From JAGRMG01 sp047975215 (lineage in GTDB: Bacteria > Pseudomonadota > Alphaproteobacteria > Rhodobacterales > Rhodobacteraceae), in NCBI GenBank assembly GCA_047975215.1, contig JBKEDD010000071.1:1-64000 (forward strand): a stretch of DNA of 64,000 nucleotides, given 5' to 3'. Under the pieces are notes generated by a model. That model had not been told where the DNA came from. It worked only from the letters and a program-made list of their open reading frames with translations, and ran no database searches. A program made the position numbers and the translations under genes. Numbering within the stretch: the first letter of the stretch is position 1; each line of letters opens with the position of its first letter. Below are positions 26,830-34,371 of this stretch, piece by piece.

Positions 26830-27987
26830 ATGAAGACCCTGACCACGACGCAGGACTTGCAGAGCTTCTGCGACGCCGCCCGATCACATCCCTATGTCAC
26901 CGTCGATACCGAGTTTCTGCGCGAACGCACGTACTATTCCAAGCTGTGCCTGATCCAGTTGGCCATGCCGGGGCAGGGCGAGGATGGCGCGGTTCTTGTC
27001 GATCCGCTGGCGGGCGAGATGTCGTTGCAGCCGCTATACGACCTGTTTCGTGACGAAAGAGTGGTCAAGGTGTTTCACGCCGCGCGCCAGGATCTCGAGA
27101 TCTTCTGGGTCGACGCGGGCGTGTTTCCCACGCCGCTTTTCGACACCCAGGTCGCGGCGATGGTCTGCGGGTTTGGCGAACAGGCGGGATACGAAACGCT
27201 CGTGCGCAAGATCGTGCGGCAGCCGCTGGACAAGACCTCGCGGTTCACCGACTGGTCGCGCCGCCCGCTGAGCGAGGCGCAGAGGAAATACGCGCTGGCC
27301 GACGTGACGCATCTGCGGGTGATCTACGAGCATCTGGCCGCAGAACTGGACCGGACGGGCCGGGCCCGCTGGGTCGGCGAGGAGTTGCAGACCCTGACCG
27401 ACCCGGCGACCTATGACATCCGCCCCGAGGAATCGTGGCGCCGGGTCAAGACGCGGACCCATTCGCCCAGGTTTCTGGCCGTGGTGCGGGAACTGGCGGC
27501 CTTTCGCGAGCGCCACGCGCAGAACAACAACGTGCCGCGCAGCCGGGTGTTCAAGGACGATGCGTTGGTTGAACTGGCCTCGACCAAGCCGCGCACCCAT
27601 GCCGATCTGGGTGGTTCGCGGCTGCTGTTGCGCGAGGCGCGCAAGGGGGCGATCGCCGAGGGCATTCTGGATGCGGTCGGCCGCGGGCTGGATTGCCCGC
27701 CCGAGGACATGCCCAAACCCGACCGTTCGCGCGAGCGCATGCAGGTCAACGCGGCGCTGGCCGACCTGCTGCGGGTACTGCTGAAGGCGAAATCCGAAGA
27801 CGCGGGCGTGGCGGCCAAGCTGATTGCCCCGAGCGCGGATCTGGACGCCATAGCCGCGGGCATGCGCGACGTGCCGGCGCTGTCGGGCTGGCGTTTCGAG
27901 GTGTTCGGAGAAGACGCCCTGCGGCTTTGCGAGGGCGGGATCGGGCTGGCCGCCAAGGGCCAATCGGTGACGGTGGTCGAGTTGTAG
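26830..27987 (+). CDS. rnd: Ribonuclease D
   Basis: 3'-5' exoribonuclease that trims tRNA and other stable RNA 3' ends. The 385-residue protein has the DEDDy catalytic set: Asp26 and Glu28 (VDTEF), Asp88 (HAARQDLEIF), Tyr154 and Asp158 (YALADVTHL). An HRDC domain follows (about 210-290, RFLAVVRELAAFRERHA). I start at ATG 26830; the ribosome site is weak. It is not obviously co-transcribed with purN (130-base gap). Confidence 0.95.
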   Translation: MKTLTTTQDLQSFCDAARSHPYVTVDTEFLRERTYYSKLCLIQLAMPGQGEDGAVLVDPLAGEMSLQPLYDLFRDERVVKVFHAARQDLEIFWVDAGVFPTPLFDTQVAAMVCGFGEQAGYETLVRKIVRQPLDKTSRFTDWSRRPLSEAQRKYALADVTHLRVIYEHLAAELDRTGRARWVGEELQTLTDPATYDIRPEESWRRVKTRTHSPRFLAVVRELAAFRERHAQNNNVPRSRVFKDDALVELASTKPRTHADLGGSRLLLREARKGAIAEGILDAVGRGLDCPPEDMPKPDRSRERMQVNAALADLLRVLLKAKSEDAGVAAKLIAPSADLDAIAAGMRDVPALSGWRFEVFGEDALRLCEGGIGLAAKGQSVTVVEL

Positions 27988-27997
27988 CAAGCGCGAA

Positions 27998-28026
27998 CCC
28001 GCAAGACCCGCTATCGGGCTTGCGGG
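27998..28026. terminator. Bidirectional hairpin between rnd and the TadE gene
   Basis: CCCGCAAG and CTTGCGGG (27998-28005 with 28019-28026) enclose a second stem CCCG/CGGG with loop CTAT and one bulged A. It lies in the 88-base gap between two convergent genes. It lacks a T-run, so termination is inferred from place and stability. Confidence 0.55.
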
Positions 28027-28075
28027 CCGGATGGCGTCAGGTCCGGCGGCTGTCGCGCGTCCGCGCGTTCGGGCG

Positions 28076-28627
28076 TCAGGCGCCCGACCACGCCACCTGT
28101 GGCGCAAAACGCGGCCGCGAGAAAACGAAGTTCTCCAGCGGGACCGTACCGACACCGACATTGAAGATCGGTTCGAACACGTTCTCGGTCTGGACCAGGA
28201 TCACGCGTTCCCCGTCGGGCATCACCGGCAGTTTGGCCTTCATGTCGGCGACCGTGGCGTCGGTCAGTGCCTCGGTAAAGCCGCGCACCGCCGACCAGTC
28301 CACATAGAACCGGTCGTCCTCCTCGTCGAAACGCAGCACGCTGATGCGCATCCGAAGCTCCGACTCGGTGCGCGTCATCACCCGAAGAAGCTGGAACATG
28401 CTGCTGATGTAATCCTCGTCCACGCCGGCCGTCTCGCGAGAGATCAGGTCGCTGATCGTGTAGGCCGCCTTGAGGTTGACCGAACTTTGCCGGTAGCCGT
28501 CAAAGAACACATACGTCGCCATGAATGCCCAGAACAGGAAGGGCATGACCAGGACGAACTCGACCGAGACGCTGCCGCGGGTGTCGCGGGCAAAGCGTGT
28601 CAGGGCGTGGCGCAGGGGGGTCGTCAT
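28076..28627 (-). CDS. TadE/TadG-like pilus assembly protein
   Basis: A 183-residue protein with a short basic N-terminus and a single membrane helix (about residues 20-45) inside the TadE-type start DTRGSVSVEFVLVMPFLFWAFM. The rest is a periplasmic domain without a recognised motif. TadE-like pseudopilins are processed by prepilin peptidase and work with Flp pili. It is the last gene of a three-gene minus-strand run, three bases after the next TadE-like gene. No cpa/tad secretion ATPase or secretin gene lies in the window. Confidence 0.8.
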   Translation of the reverse strand: MTTPLRHALTRFARDTRGSVSVEFVLVMPFLFWAFMATYVFFDGYRQSSVNLKAAYTISDLISRETAGVDEDYISSMFQLLRVMTRTESELRMRISVLRFDEEDDRFYVDWSAVRGFTEALTDATVADMKAKLPVMPDGERVILVQTENVFEPIFNVGVGTVPLENFVFSRPRFAPQVAWSGA

Positions 28628-28630
28628 GGC

Positions 28631-29167
28631 TTACCTCGGTTCCTGAACGAATACGGTTGTCGACACCAGTGAGAACTGCCCGCCGGGGCCGGTTCCCAGG
28701 TTCTTGCCCAGGCCGGTGGTGGGAAAGACCGGGTCGATCATGGCGCAGACGCGCAGCACCATCAGGTCGTTTTCCTGCCCGTTGACGAAGTTGCGCACCG
28801 GCTGCACGGGTTCGGTCCGGTCGGTGCAGTCCGGGTCCATCGGAATGCTGCTCCAGGCGCGCGGATCCATCTGGATCATCTCCAGGCGCAGGTTGGAACT
28901 GCAATCGCTGATGAACGCGGCGCGATCGCAGATCAGATCCTTGATCTCGTCGTGTTGCGGCGCCGAACCTGTGCCCAGCCGGATATCGCGCACCGTGATG
29001 TCGACCGCGCGTTCCAGCATGGCGTGTTGCAGCGAAACCATGCCCAGTTCGACCCCCGACAGAAGAACCGTCACGACCGCGGGAAAGACGATCACGAATT
29101 CGACTGTGGCCGAGCCGGCCTGCGAGCGCCGGAACCGGCGCCATGCGGACTTCAGGGCGCGCGTCAT
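28631..29167 (-). CDS. TadE-like pilus assembly protein
   Basis: A 178-residue pseudopilin-like protein. The N-terminus SQAGSATVEFVIVFPAVVTVLLSGVELGM (basic stretch then Glu at the TadE fifth-like position and one helix, about 15-42) is the TadE signature. The soluble part contains four cysteines (DLICDRAAFISDC, DPDCTDR, LRVCAM) that may form disulfides. Its start overlaps the stop of the upstream TadG-like gene by four bases (ATGA). Confidence 0.82.
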   Translation of the reverse strand: MTRALKSAWRRFRRSQAGSATVEFVIVFPAVVTVLLSGVELGMVSLQHAMLERAVDITVRDIRLGTGSAPQHDEIKDLICDRAAFISDCSSNLRLEMIQMDPRAWSSIPMDPDCTDRTEPVQPVRNFVNGQENDLMVLRVCAMIDPVFPTTGLGKNLGTGPGGQFSLVSTTVFVQEPR

Positions 29168-30936
29168 TGGGTGAGCCTCAGCTTGCGGATCGAAGAGGCG
29201 ATCGAGGAAAACGCATCCGCGATCTCAAGCCCGTTCACGTCGAAGAAGTGGCTGTTCGAACTGGCGCAGTCCTTGATCACCTGTTTGCCGCTCCAGGGTG
29301 CCTCGAAGCCGATGGTGAAGACGATGATGTCCTGTTCCTTGGCGGCGTCGCAGATCGCCTTGGTGCGGGCGTCCTTGGTGTTGCTGTTTACGTAATTGCG
29401 CACGCTGTAGTACCAGTCGTTCCAGGCTTCGGAGTCGTTCATCCAGGGTTCGTAGAGATCCTCGACGACGCTTTCCATGGTCGTGTAGGCCCAGAGATCG
29501 GCGTAGGACAGGATGGCAGCCGAACCCGGTTCGTCCACGGTAACGGTGGTTGCGACGGTCCTGTAGCGCCGGCACGAACCGCTGCGGCGGTACGATGTGC
29601 ACTCGCGTTCGTAGACGGTTTCGTCATAGGTGCCTTCGCCATAGGCGTGATCGTGCCAGGTGTTGTCGAAGGGCCAGTAGAACAGCGGCTCGCCGGTGAT
29701 GCCGTCGCCATCGTCGTCATCGGCGTCCAACCCGACATAGACCGAGTATTTCTCTTCCTGGTCGTTCCACCAGATGTTCGAATCGCCGCTGCGGTAGCCG
29801 TCGTTGATGTAGTACTGGCTGGTGTTCTGGCCGTCGGTCATCAGCACGATCACCTTCAGCGTGTCGCCGTCATCGTAGTTGGCGGGCCGGTCGCTGAAGG
29901 CGGCGTCGATATTGCCGGACGACACCATCGAGGACACCACGCCCTTGAGGCTGGGATCGAGCAGCGCCGTGCCCCATTTCATGCCGACATCGAGCGAGGT
30001 GTTGCCGCGCGCCATGAATGCGTCTATATAGTTTTTCAGCACGGTCGCGTTCTTGGACAGCGGCAGGATCTCGCGGCTGGACAAGGCTTCGCAGACCGGC
30101 AGCGTTCTGTTCAGCCCGCTATCGAGGCCGACCAGTTCCTTCGGATCGTTGTCGCGCCCGTCGAAATCGTTCCAGGGATCGAAATGCATGGTACGGCTCA
30201 ACGGTGCCGCCGGGTTCATCGAGGCGCTGTTGAAATCCGCCGAACTGAAATTGACGCAGTTCGAGTAGGCGTGTTCGGTCGAGACGTTGAACTGCGAGAT
30301 CATGTAGTCGGGCAGGCTGACCTGGGTGGCGTAGGGGATGATCGAGATCGACAGATTGCCGTCGGTCGAGTTTTCGACCATCTGGTCGATGAAATCCTTG
30401 GCGGCCGATTTCAGGTTGGTCAGGCGGCTGTTTGAGTTCATCGAGCCCGATACGTCCAGCACCAGCGAAATCTCGACCCCGTCGATCCGTTCCTCGGCGG
30501 TGGTCGCGGCCGGCATGGTCAGCGTCTCGACCCCGGACAGTTTCATGAACTGGGTCTCGAAACTGCCCTCGGCGGTGGCGGACACGATGCGGTAGCCGAT
30601 GCCCGACTCGACCGTGACATTCGACAGGTACTCGCTCAGACCGGCCTTGGCGAGATAGTCGTTGACGACGGCCTGCGGGTCCAGCTTCTGATCGAGGTCG
30701 GCGGCGGCAAGCACCGCCCGGTCCATCGTCGATTGCAGGTTCGAGCGGTTGCGCTCGAACTGCATCAGATCGACGCCGATACCCGCGACCATGAGCATGA
30801 TGACAAAGGCGAAAATACCGAAAATGATCAGGGTTCCGTCTTCATCGCGCAGAAACCGTCTGGCAAAACCTGCGCCGGGCCGGACACCTGACGCAGCGGC
30901 GGTGCGGGACCAGGGGGCAGTATCGCGCACGGGCAT
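29164..30936 (-). CDS. TadG-like von Willebrand factor A-domain protein
   Basis: A 590-residue membrane-anchored protein with a TadE/G-type N-terminal helix (about 36-56, LIIFGIFAFVIMLMVAGIGVDLM) and a VWA domain from about residue 155. The metal-dependent adhesion site is intact (DVSGS at 161-165, LMTDGQN near 385). A long acidic, Tyr/Trp-rich insert (about 400-500, with DADDDDGDG) splits the VWA fold and may bind calcium. TadG proteins act in Flp-pilus biogenesis at the cell surface. It heads the three-gene operon and overlaps the next gene by four bases. Confidence 0.85.
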   Translation of the reverse strand: MPVRDTAPWSRTAAASGVRPGAGFARRFLRDEDGTLIIFGIFAFVIMLMVAGIGVDLMQFERNRSNLQSTMDRAVLAAADLDQKLDPQAVVNDYLAKAGLSEYLSNVTVESGIGYRIVSATAEGSFETQFMKLSGVETLTMPAATTAEERIDGVEISLVLDVSGSMNSNSRLTNLKSAAKDFIDQMVENSTDGNLSISIIPYATQVSLPDYMISQFNVSTEHAYSNCVNFSSADFNSASMNPAAPLSRTMHFDPWNDFDGRDNDPKELVGLDSGLNRTLPVCEALSSREILPLSKNATVLKNYIDAFMARGNTSLDVGMKWGTALLDPSLKGVVSSMVSSGNIDAAFSDRPANYDDGDTLKVIVLMTDGQNTSQYYINDGYRSGDSNIWWNDQEEKYSVYVGLDADDDDGDGITGEPLFYWPFDNTWHDHAYGEGTYDETVYERECTSYRRSGSCRRYRTVATTVTVDEPGSAAILSYADLWAYTTMESVVEDLYEPWMNDSEAWNDWYYSVRNYVNSNTKDARTKAICDAAKEQDIIVFTIGFEAPWSGKQVIKDCASSNSHFFDVNGLEIADAFSSIASSIRKLRLTQ

Positions 30937-31278
30937 GGCAAACCTCTTTCTCGGACCGGGGATGGCCGAATAATCAAAGATATTTCGAGCCGCCGTTATG
31001 CGTTACGATCTTGGCCTAATTACGGCGCAGAGCGCCCGGATCGACCGTTGCAACGATGGCTTCCGGCGACAGTGCCGGATCGCTTCGCGCTTTGTTTCCC
31101 TGCTGGATACAAGCTGCGAATCGCCGACCGGGGGGGGCGCGAATCAGGTTTGCCTGGAGACCGGGTGTTCGCGTTGACCGAGAATCAGGCTATTGAGTGT
31201 TGAACAATCCTGACCGCCGGGTCCATAAACCCCTGAGGCGAGTCGTCGCATGTCTCGTCCGGCAATGGAGATCACCCG
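30937..31278. other. Divergent intergenic region between tadG-like gene and gdh
   Basis: These 342 bases separate two divergent genes and should contain both promoters. A relatively AT-rich patch lies at about 30965-31020. I saw no gene, strong hairpin or convincing -35/-10 pair. Confidence 0.5.
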
Positions 31279-32709
31279 ATGGCCCCGAGAAACGAACCCA
31301 GCTTTCGCGAAAGCGTCGACCTGATGTTCAACAGGGCCGCGGCCCTGATGGACCTGTCTCCCGGACTGGAAGAAAAGATCAGGGTCTGCAATTCGACCTA
31401 CACGGTCCGCTTCGGTGTGCGGCTGCGCGGCCAGATCCAGACCTTTGTCGGCTACCGGTCGGTCCATTCCGAACACATGGAACCGGTCAAGGGCGGCATC
31501 CGCTATGCGCTCAGCGTCAATCAGGACGAGGTCGAGGCGCTGGCGGCGCTGATGACCTACAAGTGCGCGCTGGTCGAAACGCCGTTCGGCGGCTCCAAGG
31601 GCGGCCTGTGCATCGACCCGCGCCAATACGACGAACACGAACTGGAACAGATCACACGCCGCTTCGCCTATGAACTGGCCAAGCGCGACCTGATCAACCC
31701 GTCCCAGAACGTACCCGCGCCTGACATGGGCACGGGAGAACGCGAAATGGCCTGGATCGCGGATCAGTACGCGCGGATGAACACCACCGACATCAACGCC
31801 CGCGCCTGCGTTACCGGCAAACCGCTGAACGCCGGTGGTATCGCGGGCCGGGTCGAGGCGACCGGGCGGGGCGTGCAATACGCGCTGCGCGAGTTCTTCC
31901 GCCATCCCGAGGACGTCAGGAAGGCGGGGCTGAGCGGCAAGCTCGACGGCAAGCGGGTGATCGTGCAGGGCCTGGGCACTGTCGGGTACCACGCGGCCAA
32001 GTTCCTCAGCGAGGAGGACGGCGCGCGCATCACCGGCATTATCGAGCGCGATGGCGCATTGTTCGACCCCGAGGGTCTGGATGTCGAGGCGGTGCATAAC
32101 TGGATCGCCAGGCATGGCGGCGTGACCGGGTTTCCCGACGCCACCCATCAGGCCGAGGGGGCCGCGGTGATGGAGCAGGAGTGCGACATCCTGATTCCGG
32201 CGGCGATGGAGGGGGTGATCAACCTCACCAACGCCGAACGCATCAAGGCGCCGCTGATCCTCGAGGCCGCCAACGGCCCCATCACCGCGGGTGCCGACGA
32301 GATCCTGTGCGAGAAGGGCGCGGTGATCATCCCCGACCTTTATGCCAATGCCGGCGGTGTCACCGTTTCCTATTTCGAATGGGTCAAGAACCTGAGCCAT
32401 ATCCGCTTTGGCCGCATGCAGCGCCGCCAGGAAGAGGCGCGGCACGAACTGGTGGTGGCGGAACTGGAACGGCTGGACCGGTATCTTGGCGATGCCTGGT
32501 CGATGACGCCGGATTTCAAGGCAAAGTACCTGCGCGGCGCAGACGAGCTTGAACTGGTGCGCTCGGGTCTGGATGACACCATGCGCACCGCTTACCAGTC
32601 GATGAGCGAGGTTTGGAATGCGCGCGAAGATGTGACCGACCTGCGCACCGCGGCCTATCTGGTCTCGATCGACCGGGTCGCCAAGAGCTATCGCGCCAAG
32701 GGGTTGTAA
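31279..32709 (+). CDS. gdhA: Glu/Leu/Phe/Val-family glutamate dehydrogenase
   Basis: Oxidoreductase that interconverts glutamate and 2-oxoglutarate plus ammonium. The 476-residue protein has the substrate/catalytic block YKCALVETPFGGSKGG (Lys95 and Lys107), the PAPDMGTG catalytic Asp region, and the Rossmann motif GLGTVG (about 229-234) in the NAD(P) domain. GGAGAT lies before the start. The coenzyme cannot be told with certainty. It is followed 89 bases later by soxB on the same strand, so it could be transcribed with sarcosine oxidase. Confidence 0.92.
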   Translation: MAPRNEPSFRESVDLMFNRAAALMDLSPGLEEKIRVCNSTYTVRFGVRLRGQIQTFVGYRSVHSEHMEPVKGGIRYALSVNQDEVEALAALMTYKCALVETPFGGSKGGLCIDPRQYDEHELEQITRRFAYELAKRDLINPSQNVPAPDMGTGEREMAWIADQYARMNTTDINARACVTGKPLNAGGIAGRVEATGRGVQYALREFFRHPEDVRKAGLSGKLDGKRVIVQGLGTVGYHAAKFLSEEDGARITGIIERDGALFDPEGLDVEAVHNWIARHGGVTGFPDATHQAEGAAVMEQECDILIPAAMEGVINLTNAERIKAPLILEAANGPITAGADEILCEKGAVIIPDLYANAGGVTVSYFEWVKNLSHIRFGRMQRRQEEARHELVVAELERLDRYLGDAWSMTPDFKAKYLRGADELELVRSGLDDTMRTAYQSMSEVWNAREDVTDLRTAAYLVSIDRVAKSYRAKGL

Positions 32710-32798
32710 GGGCCGCGTGGTCGCCCCAAACCGCATCGAGGCATTGCCACTGCTTGCGGGAATTGGTTCAATCGGTCCGGGCCAGTGGGGAGCAAGAC

Positions 32799-34052
32799 AT
32801 GCGGTTTTCGGGATGGCGCGTCCTCAGGGAAGGGCTGAGCGGCAACAGGGGCTGGACGGCGCATTGGCGCGATCCGGCGCCGAAGGACGAATATGATACC
32901 GTCATCATAGGCGGTGGCGGGCACGGCCTGTCGACCGCCTATTACCTGGCCCGCGACCACGGCCAAAGCAATGTCGCGGTGCTCGAAAAGGGCTATCTCG
33001 GTGGCGGCAATGTCGGGCGCAACACGACCATCGTGCGGGCCAACTATTTCCTGCCGGGAAATTCCGAGTTCTATTCCCATTCGCTGAAGCTGTGGGAGGG
33101 GCTGGAGCAGGACCTGAACTACAACGTGATGCATTCGCAGCGCGGTCTCATCAACCTGTTTCATTCCGATGGCCAGCGCGATGCCTTCGCACGGCGCGGC
33201 AACGCCATGATCAACCAGGGCGATGATGCCATCCTGCTTGACCGCGAGGGTGTGCGCCGGCATCTGCCCTATCTCGATTTCGACAACGCGCGCTTCCCCA
33301 TCCACGGCGGTCTTTACCACCCGCGCGGCGGTACGGCCCGTCACGACGCCGTGGCCTGGGGCTATGCGCGCGGCGCCGACCAGAGGGGTGTCGACCTGAT
33401 CCAGAACTGTGAGGTGAACGGCATCGACATCGAGAACGGCCAGGTGCGCGGCGTGCAGACGTCGCGCGGGCCGATCCGGGCCAGGAAGGTGGCGATCGTG
33501 GTCGCCGGGCGGTCGAGCCAGGTGGCGGCGATGGCCGGGATGCGCCTGCCGGTGGAAAGCCATGTGTTGCAGGCATTCGTGACCGAAGCTCTGAAACCGG
33601 TGATCGACCATGTGGTTTCGTTCGGCATGGGGCATTTCTACATCAGCCAGTCCGACAAGGGCGGGCTGGTGTTCGGCGGCGATATCGACATGTACGCATC
33701 CTATGCGGCGCGCGGCAATCTGCCGGCGCTCGAACATGTGATGGAGGCCGGCATGACGCTGATGCCGATGATCGGCAAGGCCCGCGTGCTGCGCAGTTGG
33801 GGCGGCATCATGGACATGACGCCGGACGGGTCGCCGATCATCGACCGGACCGACACGCGGGGGCTCTATCTGAACTGCGGCTGGAACTATGGCGGCTTCA
33901 AGGCGGTGCCGGCATCCGGGCAGTGTTTCGCGCATCTGCTGGCCACGGACCGCCACCACGAGGTCGCGACCGGCTTCCGGCTGGACCGGCTCCGCACCGG
34001 CACCGGCATCATCGACGAAGAGGGCACCGGCGCCCAACACAACCTGCATTGA
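32799..34052 (+). CDS. soxB: Sarcosine oxidase subunit beta
   Basis: Subunit of heterotetrameric sarcosine oxidase, which demethylates sarcosine to glycine. The 417-residue protein has the FAD fold motif GGGGHG (38-43), the YHPRGGTARHDAVAWGYA stretch whose His174 is in the area of the covalent FMN site known in the Corynebacterium enzyme, and the C-terminal GWNYGGFKA flavin contact. The start at ATG 32799 has GGGGAG upstream and gives the family length. A dispersed repeat lies between it and soxD. Confidence 0.96.
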   Translation: MRFSGWRVLREGLSGNRGWTAHWRDPAPKDEYDTVIIGGGGHGLSTAYYLARDHGQSNVAVLEKGYLGGGNVGRNTTIVRANYFLPGNSEFYSHSLKLWEGLEQDLNYNVMHSQRGLINLFHSDGQRDAFARRGNAMINQGDDAILLDREGVRRHLPYLDFDNARFPIHGGLYHPRGGTARHDAVAWGYARGADQRGVDLIQNCEVNGIDIENGQVRGVQTSRGPIRARKVAIVVAGRSSQVAAMAGMRLPVESHVLQAFVTEALKPVIDHVVSFGMGHFYISQSDKGGLVFGGDIDMYASYAARGNLPALEHVMEAGMTLMPMIGKARVLRSWGGIMDMTPDGSPIIDRTDTRGLYLNCGWNYGGFKAVPASGQCFAHLLATDRHHEVATGFRLDRLRTGTGIIDEEGTGAQHNLH

Positions 34053-34065
34053 GCGTGGAGAGGTC

Positions 34066-34097
34066 GGCTTTGAGTATTTTCGACCAGAAAGAAGCGG
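34066..34097. repeat. Dispersed intergenic repeat, copy 2 (inside the sox operon)
   Basis: GGCTTTGAGTATTTTCGACC onward, 32 bases, 31 identical to 2132-2163. It fills most of the 55-base soxB-soxD gap and ends 10 bases before the soxD start; the G-run that follows it forms the soxD ribosome-binding site. Confidence 0.75.
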
Positions 34098-34107
34098 GGG
34101 GTCTGCG

Positions 34108-34371
34108 ATGAGGATCAACTGTCCGATCTGCGGCGAGCGGGACCGGCGCGAGTTTTATTATCGCGGCGCGGCGGTGGCGCTGGCCCGCCCCGCACCCGAC
34201 GCCGGCGAAGCCGCCTGGGATGCCTATCTTCATCTGCGCGACAACCCGGCCGGGGCGACGCGGGAACTGTGGTATCACGAAAACGGCTGTGGTGCGTGGC
34301 TCGTGGTGACGCGAGACACCGCGAGCCACGAGATGCTTGGCTGCGAACTTGCGGCGGAGGCGGCGCGATGA
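34108..34371 (+). CDS. soxD: Sarcosine oxidase subunit delta
   Basis: Small zinc-binding subunit (87 residues) of heterotetrameric sarcosine oxidase. Zinc ligands fit Cys5, Cys8 (CPIC), His57 and Cys61 (YHENGC). A run of six G precedes the start. Its TGA overlaps the ATG of soxA. Confidence 0.95.
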   Translation: MRINCPICGERDRREFYYRGAAVALARPAPDAGEAAWDAYLHLRDNPAGATRELWYHENGCGAWLVVTRDTASHEMLGCELAAEAAR

